This document shows, in pieces, positions 19,316 to 28,235 of a stretch of DNA of 64,000 nt. The notes beneath the pieces are model-generated. The model did no database searches. It saw only the letters and a program-made list of their open reading frames with translations, and was not told where the DNA came from. Location: assembly GCA_023417935.1 (NCBI GenBank), contig JAEZDY010000001.1, positions 62,001-126,000 on the forward strand. Reading direction: 5' to 3'. Both the position numbers and the translations under genes were made by a program. The DNA comes from Bacteroidota bacterium (GTDB lineage Bacteria; Bacteroidota; Bacteroidia; Bacteroidales; Lentimicrobiaceae). The stretch's first letter is position 1. Each line of letters opens with the position of its first letter.

Positions 19316-20065
19316 ATGAAGAAACTTGTATTGTTAAGGCACGGCGAAAGCACATGGAACATGGAGAATCGCTTTACCGGATGGACTGATGTTGACTTGA
19401 CAGAACGCGGAGTCAAAGAAGCTAAAGAAGCGGGTAAAGTACTGAAGGAGAATGGTTTTTTCTTTGATATTGCTTACACCTCTTTCCTTAAACGCGCTAT
19501 TAAAACACTCAACATCACCCTGGAAGAAATGGACATGTTGTGGATTCCGGTGCTCAAGAGCTGGCGTTTGAATGAAAAACACTATGGTAACCTTCAAGGG
19601 CTTAACAAAGCTGAAACTGCAGAGAAGTTTGGTGCCGAACAGGTGCAGATATGGCGTCGCAGTTATGATGTGCCTCCTGCGCCCATTGCTGAAGATGATG
19701 ACCGCAATCCTCGCAAGGATCCACGTTACAAAAATGAAAACCCAGAACTGATACCATTAACTGAGTCGCTGAAGGAAACTGTTGAACGCATGATGCCTTA
19801 CTGGGAAAGTGATATCCGTGAATCACTGCGCACACATGACCAGGTGCTTGTTGCCGCTCATGGAAACAGCCTGAGAGCCGTTATTAAATACCTGAAAGAT
19901 ATAAGTGACGAGGATATCGTAGGACTAAACCTCCCAACAGGAATTCCTTATGTATTTGAATTTGATGATGATTTGAACCTTACCAACGACTACTTCCTCG
20001 GCGATCCTGAAGTGATCAAGAAATTAATGGAAGAAGTAGCCAACCAGGCTAAGGCCAAGAAATAA
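19316..20065 (+). CDS. gpmA: 2,3-bisphosphoglycerate-dependent phosphoglycerate mutase
   Basis: 249 residues, full length. Catalyses 3-phosphoglycerate to 2-phosphoglycerate in glycolysis through a phosphohistidine. The catalytic motif LLRHGESTWNMENRFTGW lies at residues 4-21, with the second active-site segment AAHGNSLRAVIKYL near residue 180, and the family's SWRLNEKHYGNLQGLNK. It is followed after one base by a metallophosphatase gene, so the two are co-transcribed. Confidence 0.96.
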   Translation: MKKLVLLRHGESTWNMENRFTGWTDVDLTERGVKEAKEAGKVLKENGFFFDIAYTSFLKRAIKTLNITLEEMDMLWIPVLKSWRLNEKHYGNLQGLNKAETAEKFGAEQVQIWRRSYDVPPAPIAEDDDRNPRKDPRYKNENPELIPLTESLKETVERMMPYWESDIRESLRTHDQVLVAAHGNSLRAVIKYLKDISDEDIVGLNLPTGIPYVFEFDDDLNLTNDYFLGDPEVIKKLMEEVANQAKAKK

Positions 20066-20066
20066 T

Positions 20067-20783
20067 ATGAATAAATATTGGGTCATTTCTGACATTCATG
20101 GTTGCCTGAATACCCTCAGGTCGCTTGTTGAAACACTTGTACAGCCCGGGAAAGATGATACACTCATCTTTCTGGGCGACTACATTGACCGTGGACCTGA
20201 CTCAAAAGGAGTGCTCGACTATGTAATGGACCTCCAAATCCAGGGCTTTTCAGTCATCCCGCTAAAGGGTAACCATGAGGAGTTTCTTGTAAAGGCTTAT
20301 GAAGAAGAAAAACAACTAAAAAGTTTCCTGTTTTTCAAGTCAGCCAATAAATCAAAGGAGCAGTGGCTCAGGTATGGAGGCAAGGAAGCACTGCAGAGTT
20401 TTAAAACCGATAATATCAGTGACATCCCTGAACTCTATATCGACTGGATCAACCAGTGTCCGATGTACCATGAAATGAAAGACTTCTTCATTGTCCATGC
20501 CGGCCTGAACTTTGACATTGATAATCCTTTGGAAGATACCCAGGCAATGACCTGGATCAGGGATTTCAGGGTTGACCCTGCCAAGATCAATAACCGCAGG
20601 CTTATTCACGGACATGTACCTGTAAGTCTTGACTTTATTGACCTTACCCTAAATTCTGACAGCTATCCCTTCATCGACCTTGATAACGGATGCTATATGA
20701 ATAATAAGGCGGGATATGGTAATCTACTTGCGCTTGAACTTAATTCAATGGAACTGAAAGTGCAGCCTAATATAGATATGTAG
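20067..20783 (+). CDS. Serine/threonine-phosphatase-like metallophosphoesterase
   Basis: 238 residues of the PPP/ApaH-like fold. All dimetal motifs are present in order: SDIHGCLNTL, FLGDYIDRGPDSKG, PLKGNHEEFL, VHAGLNFD and IHGHVPVS. Such proteins hydrolyse phosphoproteins or diadenosine polyphosphates; the substrate cannot be told apart by sequence reading. It begins one base after gpmA, suggesting a shared transcript. No signal peptide: cytoplasmic. Confidence 0.88.
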   Translation: MNKYWVISDIHGCLNTLRSLVETLVQPGKDDTLIFLGDYIDRGPDSKGVLDYVMDLQIQGFSVIPLKGNHEEFLVKAYEEEKQLKSFLFFKSANKSKEQWLRYGGKEALQSFKTDNISDIPELYIDWINQCPMYHEMKDFFIVHAGLNFDIDNPLEDTQAMTWIRDFRVDPAKINNRRLIHGHVPVSLDFIDLTLNSDSYPFIDLDNGCYMNNKAGYGNLLALELNSMELKVQPNIDM

Positions 20784-20876
20784 GATTGCCATTTCAAAAG
20801 CATATTGCGACGATACTGCAGTGAAAGATGCTGCCGGGATTAGGTCTTTGTGTAGCAAATTACCTGTAGAAGTCCC

Positions 20877-21536
20877 TTATCTCGAGACAAGTTTAAAGTA
20901 GAACCCGGTAACACCAAATTCATTTTCCTTTACCTTCCAGTAGCGTATGTTACCTGCCTGCACTGCAGATGTAGATGAAGGACTGAAGCCCAGTGCCATG
21001 ATCATGTCTAATTCATTAGCCGTTGACACTATATGAAATGGTGTATCTTCAGTAAGACCATCACCTGAGTTATAAATCGTTTCAATGATTCTTCCCATCC
21101 TGAACTCCAGGGCTGATGCTTCCTTGCTCATATTCAACATGCGGCACGCATATATTGCCGGATCAATTGTTCTGATATCAAATGGTAATTGCTGGAGTAT
21201 CTGTCCGCTTATACTTTTGATTTTTGCATAGTCGGCATCCCCCGACTGGTTTTTGCTAATGGCGGCATTCAGTGAATCCCTCAAAGGTGAATCAGCAACC
21301 GGATTGTAGCTATCCTTCAATGCTGATCCATAGTACAAAAGATAATAATCATTCAGGGTCAGCAATGTGTCATTGTTGTTGTACCGCTGCATCAGTCGCT
21401 CATACACGCCGCTATTCTTGCCGGTAAGTTCCTTTGTAAGCTTTTTCATATCAGGTGATGCGAACTTCACCTTTTGTGCCTGCACAGTGTTAAATACAAT
21501 CACAAGTGAAACTACAAATAATAGAAATTTTTTCAT
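20877..21536 (-). CDS. Secreted DUF4919 family protein
   Basis: About 219 residues from the ATG at 21536, which opens a signal peptide (MKKFLLFVVSLVIVFNTVQA). A longer frame to 21593 adds 19 residues ahead of it and is disfavoured. The C-terminal half matches DUF4919: ACRMLNMSKEASALEFRMG, then TPFHIVSTANELDMIMALG and a terminal FYFKL. Envelope protein of unknown function. Last gene of a minus-strand run (22623 to 20877). Confidence 0.75.
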   Translation of the reverse strand: MKKFLLFVVSLVIVFNTVQAQKVKFASPDMKKLTKELTGKNSGVYERLMQRYNNNDTLLTLNDYYLLYYGSALKDSYNPVADSPLRDSLNAAISKNQSGDADYAKIKSISGQILQQLPFDIRTIDPAIYACRMLNMSKEASALEFRMGRIIETIYNSGDGLTEDTPFHIVSTANELDMIMALGFSPSSTSAVQAGNIRYWKVKENEFGVTGFYFKLVSR

Positions 21537-21592
21537 GGTTTGTTTCGTTGCTTCTTTCTTTATTTTGAATATTAAGATATCCTGAATTATCA

Positions 21593-21988
21593 CTAGTCCT
21601 GTTTTTTAAACCGTAATGCTGACCAGTCATCATCTATTGAAATCATTCTAACTCCTCCGTATCCATTAATTGTAAGCACATCCCACCCTTTATCACGGTT
21701 GTAATCGCATTTGTATTTTTTAGATGTTTGCTTGGGGTAGGCAAACCATAAAACCACATTATCGGGCAGTACAGGCATCAAGGCAATTGATATTTCATCA
21801 AGCTCTTTTCTCATTGCAGCAAATGCCAATACAAAACCTGGTTTATCAGAAGGTCCGGGAAAACCTTCCTTCACAACCGTAAAATCCTGGATAAGATCTA
21901 ACTCATTTTTGAAACTTTTGGGCGCATTGATGACCCATACTTCCCTCTGGTTTTTATAGTTCAGTTTCTTAAAAAGTGGTGTTGACAT
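21593..21988 (-). CDS. DUF3052-like protein
   Basis: About 131 residues from the ATG at 21988 (MSTPLFKKLNYK); an upstream in-frame start at 22015 overlaps the exonuclease stop and is less likely. The segment VLWFAYPKQTSKKYKCDYNR followed by a C-terminal SIDDDWSALRF matches the DUF3052 pattern as I remember it. No signal peptide and no catalytic motif recognised. It lies 23 bases after the exonuclease gene on the same strand. Confidence 0.6.
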   Translation of the reverse strand: MSTPLFKKLNYKNQREVWVINAPKSFKNELDLIQDFTVVKEGFPGPSDKPGFVLAFAAMRKELDEISIALMPVLPDNVVLWFAYPKQTSKKYKCDYNRDKGWDVLTINGYGGVRMISIDDDWSALRFKKQD

Positions 21989-22011
21989 TATGATTTGATT
22001 ATAACAGATGA

Positions 22012-22623
22012 TCAATTTAATTCATTAACATTCAATGGCAACTTCGCATGCCCGGCAATTTTGAAGAACCGTTGAAGGCAAAGCATTGTAAGCTGTGCAT
22101 CTTCAAGTGCGTTGTGAGTGTCACTTTCCCTTTCCAGACCGAAATAGGTTGATATAGCTTTCAAACTCAATAACTTTGGCACAGTGATGCTATTAGCCTC
22201 CATCATCCTGAAACTAAAGAAAGCAATGGTGTGCAGGTCAATCAGTTTGTTGCTGAACGGCCATTCCATGTTCTCATCTTTGTACGCAAACTTTAAAAAA
22301 TTGATATCATGAATAACACTTTGTCCGCATATTACAATATCACGCAGGTCGCCTCCCTGTCGCTTTAGCATCTTGCGTATCCACTTCTCAAAATCCTCAA
22401 ACATCTCGTATATCATAGGCGCCTCCTTCAAATCATCAAGTGACAGCCCGTGTACTTTTTCAGCCGAAGCTGTGAATGCTTCCTCATTTTCAGGATAGAC
22501 ATTGCTAAGATAGGTGCCCAATGGCGCCCAGTTATCATTAAGAATCACTGCCCCGATTTGTATTATTTCATGGTATCCGGCATCAGGGCCGCTCATTTCA
22601 AGGTCTACTACCAGGTATGGCAT
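22012..22623 (-). CDS. DnaQ-like 3'-5' exonuclease (DEDDh)
   Basis: 203 residues of the RNase H-like exonuclease fold. Exo I is LVVDLEMSGPDAGYHEIIQ (Asp and Glu), Exo II is SVIHDINFLKFAY (Asp), and Exo III is SDTHNALEDAQLTMLCL (His and Asp), which gives the complete DEDDh set. Related to the epsilon proofreading subunit and RNase T; a stand-alone protein such as this may act in DNA repair or RNA trimming. Upstream of the DUF3052-like gene in a probable operon. Confidence 0.87.
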   Translation of the reverse strand: MPYLVVDLEMSGPDAGYHEIIQIGAVILNDNWAPLGTYLSNVYPENEEAFTASAEKVHGLSLDDLKEAPMIYEMFEDFEKWIRKMLKRQGGDLRDIVICGQSVIHDINFLKFAYKDENMEWPFSNKLIDLHTIAFFSFRMMEANSITVPKLLSLKAISTYFGLERESDTHNALEDAQLTMLCLQRFFKIAGHAKLPLNVNELN

Positions 22624-22682
22624 TTTGTGTTTTTTATGTTAGTACAAAGGTAGAAATTTCGCATTACGAAGGGATAGCATAC

Positions 22683-24503
22683 CTACACAACCGGCTTTCC
22701 CTTAATAAACTTCCGGGCATTTTTAATACTGTCAATTAGCACATCAATAGTATTGCCGTGGTTTGCAATGATGGTTTCTGCTTGTGGGTATTCTGACAGG
22801 TCTTCCAGTAAATTCTCCAGCGCCTGTGCTTTTTCGAGGCATGCTTTCAACTCTTTCTGCAATGCACGCTCAAGTTTCTTCTCTTCTGCTTTCGCGGATA
22901 TACCCTCTTGTGTGTCGGCATAACCATTAAAGATGTTCTTCAGCAGCAGTGTGGTTTCCCTTACATACCTTTCAATAGCGAAGTTGCATAAGTTCAGTGC
23001 TTTATGAATATTCATGCCTTTCTCTTCCAAACAAAGCAGGAAACTCTCCGAAGCAAGTGCTGATTCCCCGGCAACCCACGCCCTAAAGGCCGTTTTGATA
23101 TAGTAGTTGGTTTTACTCTTTTCCAACTCCTTCAACAGAATGGTGCCGGGCGTTTCGTTGGCGGCAAACTTTAATACAACATGGTCAGTTTTTATCGCCC
23201 GGGCGTTCATCGGACTCTTAAGCAGCAATCCCTGGAAACTGGTGCATCGGCTGAGCGCAACATAAACCTGCCCATGGGCAAAAGCCTCGCCTACATCGGC
23301 TATAACCTTATCGAAAGTGAGTCCCTGACTCTTATGTACAGTTATAGCCCATGCCAGCTTTACCGGAAATTGGGTGAAAGTGCCTATCGGCTCTTCAATC
23401 ACCTTCTTCTTTTCAGCATCCCACTTGTACCTGATATTGTCCCATGTTTCCTGCAACACATCTACAGTGGTTTCATCGGGAAACTTCACTTTAATGGTTG
23501 AGTCAGTCAGCTCGGCAACATGACCTATCTTACCATTGAAGTATCTTTTATTGCGGTCGTTGCGTATCATCATCACCTGCGCACCAACCTTAAGCTGCAG
23601 GAGCTGGTCGGCAGGATAACTGTTTTCAGGGAATATACCCGACACCTCAGCTTCATACAACTCAGGCTCTTCGTTGATCTCATCAAGCCGGCGCTGATTT
23701 GTTTCTATCACCATGCGGTTATGCGAGGCAAGTATAATGTAGTCATCAGCACCTTCGGGTTCAAACCCATGCAGATAGCGACTGTTGAGCAAACGCATAT
23801 CATCAAAGTGCAGCTTGTTGAGCCTTACCCTGTTAAGTAATTCAATAAAAGTATCATCCTTCTGGCGATATATCTTTTTCAATTCTATGTACACCGGCTT
23901 AACGGTTTTAAGCACCATGGAGCTGAAGAAATACGGACTCTCATAAAAGCGTGAAAGCACTGCCCAGTCATCGTGATTGGCAATCGGCGGAAGCTGAAAC
24001 GTATCGCCAATCAATATCACCTGCACACCGCCGAAAGGAGTGAAGTGCCTTTTTCTGATAAAGCGCAGCAACTGATCAATCACATCGAGCAAATCGCAGC
24101 GCACCATTGATATCTCATCAATGATCATCACCTCCAGTTTTCTTATCAGGTCAAGCTTCTCACGCTGATACCTGAAGTGATCGGTAATAGCGGTTTTATC
24201 ATCATCGCGATCAGAAACACTGTACCTTAACCGCTTATCGCCCGGCACATAAACGCTGGGCTTTATATTAAAGAACGAATGGATGGTTTGACCGCCCGCG
24301 TTAACAGCAGCAACCCCGGTAGGGGCAAGCACGACCATGTTCTTGCTGCACGTTGACTGCAAATACCTCAGGAAAGTGGTTTTACCCGTTCCCGCCTTCC
24401 CGGTAAGGTATACTAGCCGGTTTGTCTGCATCACAAATTCAGCAGCAAAGTTAAACTCAGCATTGTCCTTATCCAAAACCGGTAATTCAGTCATAAACGC
24501 CAT
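22683..24503 (-). CDS. PIF1/RecD-like ATP-dependent helicase
   Basis: 606 residues, superfamily 1B helicase. Walker A is TGKAGTGKTTFLRYL near residue 40; Walker B is MIIDEISMVRCDLLD; GDTFQLPPI is motif III; and the late motifs are TVHKSQGLTFDKVIAD with VYVALSRCTSFQGLLL. The C-terminal 150 residues carry helical segments likely to include a helix-turn-helix accessory domain, then a coiled-coil-like stretch rich in Glu, Lys and Leu. Expected to unwind DNA 5' to 3'; cellular role unknown. It lies about 60 bases upstream of the exonuclease gene on the same strand, so they may work together in DNA metabolism. Confidence 0.88.
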   Translation of the reverse strand: MAFMTELPVLDKDNAEFNFAAEFVMQTNRLVYLTGKAGTGKTTFLRYLQSTCSKNMVVLAPTGVAAVNAGGQTIHSFFNIKPSVYVPGDKRLRYSVSDRDDDKTAITDHFRYQREKLDLIRKLEVMIIDEISMVRCDLLDVIDQLLRFIRKRHFTPFGGVQVILIGDTFQLPPIANHDDWAVLSRFYESPYFFSSMVLKTVKPVYIELKKIYRQKDDTFIELLNRVRLNKLHFDDMRLLNSRYLHGFEPEGADDYIILASHNRMVIETNQRRLDEINEEPELYEAEVSGIFPENSYPADQLLQLKVGAQVMMIRNDRNKRYFNGKIGHVAELTDSTIKVKFPDETTVDVLQETWDNIRYKWDAEKKKVIEEPIGTFTQFPVKLAWAITVHKSQGLTFDKVIADVGEAFAHGQVYVALSRCTSFQGLLLKSPMNARAIKTDHVVLKFAANETPGTILLKELEKSKTNYYIKTAFRAWVAGESALASESFLLCLEEKGMNIHKALNLCNFAIERYVRETTLLLKNIFNGYADTQEGISAKAEEKKLERALQKELKACLEKAQALENLLEDLSEYPQAETIIANHGNTIDVLIDSIKNARKFIKGKPVV

Positions 24504-24570
24504 ATTCCATCCCCTTGAGAGGGCTAAATTACGACAAAATCATCCATGAAATGAATACATTACCATTTAA

Positions 24571-24615
24571 CGCAACCCCAATGTAGAGACGCCATGCTGG
24601 CGTCTGCCTGATGGG
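24571..24615. repeat. GACGCC-palindrome dispersed repeat, copy 1
   Basis: Sequence CAACCCCAATGTAGAGACG continuing to CCATGCTGGCGTCTGCCTGATG; the core AGACGCCATGCTGGCGTCT is a near-perfect palindrome. This is one of about eleven intergenic copies in the window (others near 31935, 46120, 47720, 53315, 54660, 54780, 56530, 56625, 59355 and 61085). Confidence 0.75.
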
Positions 24616-24687
24616 AAAAACTATGGGATATTAAATGAATATCCTTAAATTCGTCACAAAATATTAATATCCATATACGTGTGAATA

Positions 24688-25221
24688 ATGAAAAAACTCA
24701 TCGCAATTCTACTTGCAGCTTCTGTATTATCGAGCTGCAACAATGTTGTAAAAAACAGTTCGCCTGACAACATAAATGCCGTAACCGAACTTCAAGTAAA
24801 TGATACCACTCCCAAAGTAACGGGTATTGGAGGTATTTTCTTCTTTTCAGATGATCCCGAAAAAACCAAAGCATGGTATGCTAAAAACCTGGGGTTGGAG
24901 GTTAATGAATGGGGCTCAAGCTTTGAATTCAGAAATGCTAACCGACCTGAAGAGATCAACTACCTTCAGTGGAGTCCCTTCAAAACCGGCAGCAAATACT
25001 TTCAACCTTCCGAAAGCGAATTTATGGTCAATTACAGGGTGCAGAATATTGAAAGTCTGATAAACAAGCTCAGGGCAAATGGCGTTACAATACTTGATAC
25101 CATTGAATCGTATGAATACGGCAAGTTTGTGCATATCATGGATGCCGATGGTCTCAAAATAGAACTGTGGGAGCCGGTTGATAGTGTATTTACTGCAATG
25201 GGGGGTAAAACTACTAAGTAA
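24688..25221 (+). CDS. VOC (glyoxalase-like) domain lipoprotein
   Basis: 177 residues. An N-terminal lipoprotein signal ends in VLSSCNN. The rest is one vicinal-oxygen-chelate module: GIGGIFFFSDDPEKTKAWY starts the first beta-alpha-beta unit, and the second ends with IMDADGLKIELWEPVD. VOC proteins bind a divalent metal and act on small molecules, or only bind them; no substrate can be proposed. A lipid-anchored, envelope-located VOC protein is somewhat unusual. Single gene between the helicase and a minus-strand ATPase. Confidence 0.8.
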   Translation: MKKLIAILLAASVLSSCNNVVKNSSPDNINAVTELQVNDTTPKVTGIGGIFFFSDDPEKTKAWYAKNLGLEVNEWGSSFEFRNANRPEEINYLQWSPFKTGSKYFQPSESEFMVNYRVQNIESLINKLRANGVTILDTIESYEYGKFVHIMDADGLKIELWEPVDSVFTAMGGKTTK

Positions 25222-25248
25222 ATTGGTACTCTCTAATTTTCCAACCAC

Positions 25249-26436
25249 CTAATACAAAAACCCAAACATCCAGATAGGGACCTTATTCCCATACCCTACT
25301 TCAATATTGTCAGCAGCTATAAGGTATTTCTGGAGGTGTTTTACCTGCGCAGTAGTTTTGTTCTTACCTCCAACTTCTATTGTCAAATCACCTGTTAAGA
25401 AGTCTCCATCGTTGCTGGCAAAAACCTCTTTGCCTGAATTGATTAGTTGATTCAAAACGAAGGTTTCCCTAATGTTACCAACATCAGGTTGTTCCTGCAG
25501 GACATAGGACAAGTTTGTGTTTTCCAGATATATTTTCTCAGGCTTTTGCAACGTTGAAACCCCTTTACCTTCAAAAGACAGGGTGTTAAGCAAACCTGCA
25601 TCCCGTAACCTGTATATATATTGATAAACACTATCGCGGCTCAAATCGAGCTTCGAAGCAATTGATGCAATATTTGGTTTAAAAGGAACCGATTGAGAAA
25701 TTACTCCCAGGAGTTTCTTGATCTTGTATGCTGTTCCCGAATTATACGACGCAATATAGGCCAGGTCAGTATCAACAATCGCGTTAATGATGCCATTGAG
25801 CTTCATTTTATACGTTTGAACTCCCTCAACAATTATGGGTAAGTAACCGTATTCAAGGTATTTCCTGAATTCAGCCAATGGCTTGATTTCATTTGACACA
25901 TGTTGAGAAAATTTAACATGATCCTTCAGCATGTCCTCAAGTCCTATCACAGGCAGCTCAATCTTATCCCTGAATAAAATATATTCTCTAAAAGAAAGCC
26001 CTGTCAGCATATACGACACAACCCGCCGGCTTATATCCGCTTCTCCTCTGTAAATGTCAAGTGCAGATGACGCGGTAAATACAACTTTCAATTGAGGCAA
26101 TCCATCATAGATATTCTTCAACTCTCTCGACCATCCGGTATATTTATGCACTTCATCAATAAATAAATACTTGCCTCCAAGTTTATTCCATTCATTAGCT
26201 ACTTCAAATAAAGAATGAGAATAAAACCACGTATGGTCAGCCGTAACATAAAGCGCTTCTTTTAAGTCAAGGTCGTATTTGAGATGCTGAAGGATCATCG
26301 TTGTTTTCCCCGAACCCCTGGGTCCCTTAATGCCTATCATCCGCTCACCCCAACTGATCCGGTCAAACAGATATCTCCTAAAACTATTATTGACTCCCTT
26401 AAGGATACTGGTTTGAAATTCGATTAAAGATTCCAT
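25249..26436 (-). CDS. AAA ATPase with DUF4143 C-terminal domain (copy 1)
   Basis: 395 residues. Walker A is IKGPRGSGKTTMILQHL near residue 40, Walker B is KYLFIDEVHKY near 95, and a sensor segment FTASSALDIYRGEADISRR follows; this is the AAA_14 type. After a winged-helix-like stretch (ASKLDLSRDSVYQYIYRL), the C terminus is DUF4143, with the nuclease-like pattern of an acidic strand and a Q/K-containing strand (LTIEVGGKN, TTAQVKHLQKY). The biological role of the family is not established. Two perfect inverted repeats lie directly before its start. Other members in the window: 51971-53182, 53418-54602, and remnants at 46229 and 51452. Confidence 0.85.
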   Translation of the reverse strand: MESLIEFQTSILKGVNNSFRRYLFDRISWGERMIGIKGPRGSGKTTMILQHLKYDLDLKEALYVTADHTWFYSHSLFEVANEWNKLGGKYLFIDEVHKYTGWSRELKNIYDGLPQLKVVFTASSALDIYRGEADISRRVVSYMLTGLSFREYILFRDKIELPVIGLEDMLKDHVKFSQHVSNEIKPLAEFRKYLEYGYLPIIVEGVQTYKMKLNGIINAIVDTDLAYIASYNSGTAYKIKKLLGVISQSVPFKPNIASIASKLDLSRDSVYQYIYRLRDAGLLNTLSFEGKGVSTLQKPEKIYLENTNLSYVLQEQPDVGNIRETFVLNQLINSGKEVFASNDGDFLTGDLTIEVGGKNKTTAQVKHLQKYLIAADNIEVGYGNKVPIWMFGFLY

Positions 26437-26439
26437 TTA

Positions 26440-26490
26440 TGTCGTTTCTATTCGACAAATATAAGCATAAAATGTCGAATTCAAACGACA
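26440..26490 (-). promoter_or_regulatory. Paired operator-like inverted repeats before the ATPase gene
   Basis: Two sites with the form TGTCG-N8-CGACA stand at 26440-26457 and 26473-26490, 33 bases apart (about three helical turns). The first lies 3 bases before the start codon of the minus-strand ATPase gene. The identical arms and in-phase spacing suggest a repressor binding site covering the promoter or start region; the binding protein is unknown. Confidence 0.6.
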
Positions 26491-26500
26491 TAATAAAATA

Positions 26501-26566
26501 AATCGGCTTTTCAACCAACAGCAGGAAATCCCCAGCTGCCGGTTGAAAAGTATTATATAGAGTTGA
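26501..26566. repeat. Hairpin repeat GGCTTTTCAACC, copy 1
   Basis: About 65 bases beginning AATCGGCTTTTCAACCAACA and ending GGTTGAAAAGTATTATATAG. The arms CTTTTCAACC and GGTTGAAAAG are inverted and the inner CAGC/GCTG adds to the stem. A near-identical copy is at 29849-29912, so the two bracket the T9SS/C13 gene block at 26.7-29.8 kb in direct orientation. Confidence 0.75.
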
Positions 26567-26664
26567 TACCTTTTGATACCCTATGTCATGTTTTTGGATC
26601 TGGTAGTTGAATGACATCGCTATGTAGGGAGCGAACCAAGTAGTTAGTAAATATATTTTATTTT

Positions 26665-26695
26665 TTTGTAATGCGTTTTGATTTTTGTAATTTTG
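26665..26695 (+). promoter_or_regulatory. Bacteroidota-type promoter, upstream of T9SS gene
   Basis: TTTG (26665-26668), 19 bases, then TAATTTTG (26688-26695) fits the Bacteroidota -33/-7 consensus. The whole element, with the spacer TAATGCGTTTTGATTTTTG, is repeated almost exactly before the genes at 47938 and 55015. Confidence 0.65.
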
Positions 26696-26753
26696 GTTGC
26701 ATAAAAAGAGAAAGTTGTGTTAACTGCATGAGGAAATAATTAAAAAGTAAAAA

Positions 26754-28235
26754 ATGATGCAAAAAGTAAGAAGTTTTCCCCGCTATACATGGCTAATAGT
26801 CATACTGTGTTACTCCTTTGCCGTAACATCAGACCGTTCAATTACTAAACTTCCCAAAAAGGCCATTGCTGTTTTTGCGGGTGACATTGATAATGACAAT
26901 GATATTGATATCATAACCGGGCACGAAGTTAGCAGCGGTGATATAGTTTTAGAAGGGAAATCTTTTGCAGTCTTAAAAAATGATGGTGCAGGCTACTTTG
27001 CAATCAGTGATACATCTAAAAGTTATCTGGGATATCAAGATGATATTTTTGCTGTTGATATCAACAATGATCAATGGAAAGAATTGGTTACTTTTTATGG
27101 TGTTCTATCAAGCGGTATTGTTCATCGCTTTCTGAGAATATGGTATAATGACAATGGAGATTTCAATGAGTACTTTGATGTTGATTTAAACACATCTGAC
27201 CCCTTTACAGGTATGTCGTATTGTGATTTTAACGGCGATGGCTTTATTGATATAGTGCTATATGCTAATCCCTATCAAATATGGGGCATTTTGTATAATG
27301 ATGGAAATGGTAATTTTGAAAGCCCATTATATTATGATTTAAGTTATCCTCCTCAGCATATTGAGTGCAAAGATTTAAACAATGACGGCAAGGATGAAAT
27401 CATTATTTCGGGTTGGCCTGTTGAGATATACTGGTACGACAGTATCAACGGTTTTACCCAAACTATCCTGGATGATGCACCTTTTACCCGAACAAAGATT
27501 TGTGATATTGATAATGATGGCGATTATGATATTGTTGCTTTTGAGTTCGTTCCAACATTTTTTACTGATGTTTGCGTTTTCAGGAATGATGAAGGAATCT
27601 TCACCAAAATACAGTTGCTTCAGTTTCAGCCAATGGCCGAGGAGGTATTAGTCAGTGATTTTAACAACGATAGTTTGCCCGATCTGGCTTTCTTATTTAA
27701 TAATCGAGGGGAACCATATGGTATGAAATTGGGAATCCAGATAAACTACAATGATGGTAATTACCAGTTTAACCAAAATGATTCTATTATTATGTATTAT
27801 GGTGGCGAATGGTGGCGTCATTTTACGAGTGCTGATCTTGATGGAAATGGGTTTATAGATCTGGCAGTTGTTCGGTATTATACTTACAGTTCTTCAAATA
27901 CTTTGGAGTTAATGTACAATGATGGAGCCGGAAATTTCCAACCAACACCTGTAGTTTCAACATATAATTTGAAATCCCCGACTTCATTCCTATGCTATCC
28001 AAATCCTTTTGATAAAACCCTTAATATCAGCTATCAATCTACCACCGATAAAACTGAATTTGTATTATATAACAGTAGTGGAAAACAATTGAAAAATTCA
28101 ATAATCCACTCTGCACCGGGTAATAATGATGTATCATGGGTAAATGCAGGAAATGGAATTCCCGCCGGTGTGTATTTTATTGCATATAGGGTAAATGATA
28201 AAATAATTAACATTCAAAAAGTAATTAAATTATGA
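26754..28235 (+). CDS. FG-GAP/VCBS repeat protein with T9SS sorting domain
   Basis: 493 residues; hydrophobic N terminus (YTWLIVILCYSFAVTSD) acts as signal. The body consists of Asp-rich FG-GAP/VCBS-type beta-propeller repeats: AGDIDNDNDIDIITG, VDINNDQWKELV, CDFNGDGFIDIVLY, KDLNNDGKDEIIIS, CDIDNDGDYDIVAF, SDFNNDSLPDLAFL and ADLDGNGFIDLAVV. These loops are typical calcium sites. The C-terminal 80 residues are a T9SS type A domain (LCYPNPFDKTLNI to KIINIQKVIKL). Secreted or surface-attached; partner or substrate unknown. Its stop overlaps the start of the next gene by 4 bases (ATGA), so the two are translationally coupled. Confidence 0.85.
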   Translation: MMQKVRSFPRYTWLIVILCYSFAVTSDRSITKLPKKAIAVFAGDIDNDNDIDIITGHEVSSGDIVLEGKSFAVLKNDGAGYFAISDTSKSYLGYQDDIFAVDINNDQWKELVTFYGVLSSGIVHRFLRIWYNDNGDFNEYFDVDLNTSDPFTGMSYCDFNGDGFIDIVLYANPYQIWGILYNDGNGNFESPLYYDLSYPPQHIECKDLNNDGKDEIIISGWPVEIYWYDSINGFTQTILDDAPFTRTKICDIDNDGDYDIVAFEFVPTFFTDVCVFRNDEGIFTKIQLLQFQPMAEEVLVSDFNNDSLPDLAFLFNNRGEPYGMKLGIQINYNDGNYQFNQNDSIIMYYGGEWWRHFTSADLDGNGFIDLAVVRYYTYSSSNTLELMYNDGAGNFQPTPVVSTYNLKSPTSFLCYPNPFDKTLNISYQSTTDKTEFVLYNSSGKQLKNSIIHSAPGNNDVSWVNAGNGIPAGVYFIAYRVNDKIINIQKVIKL

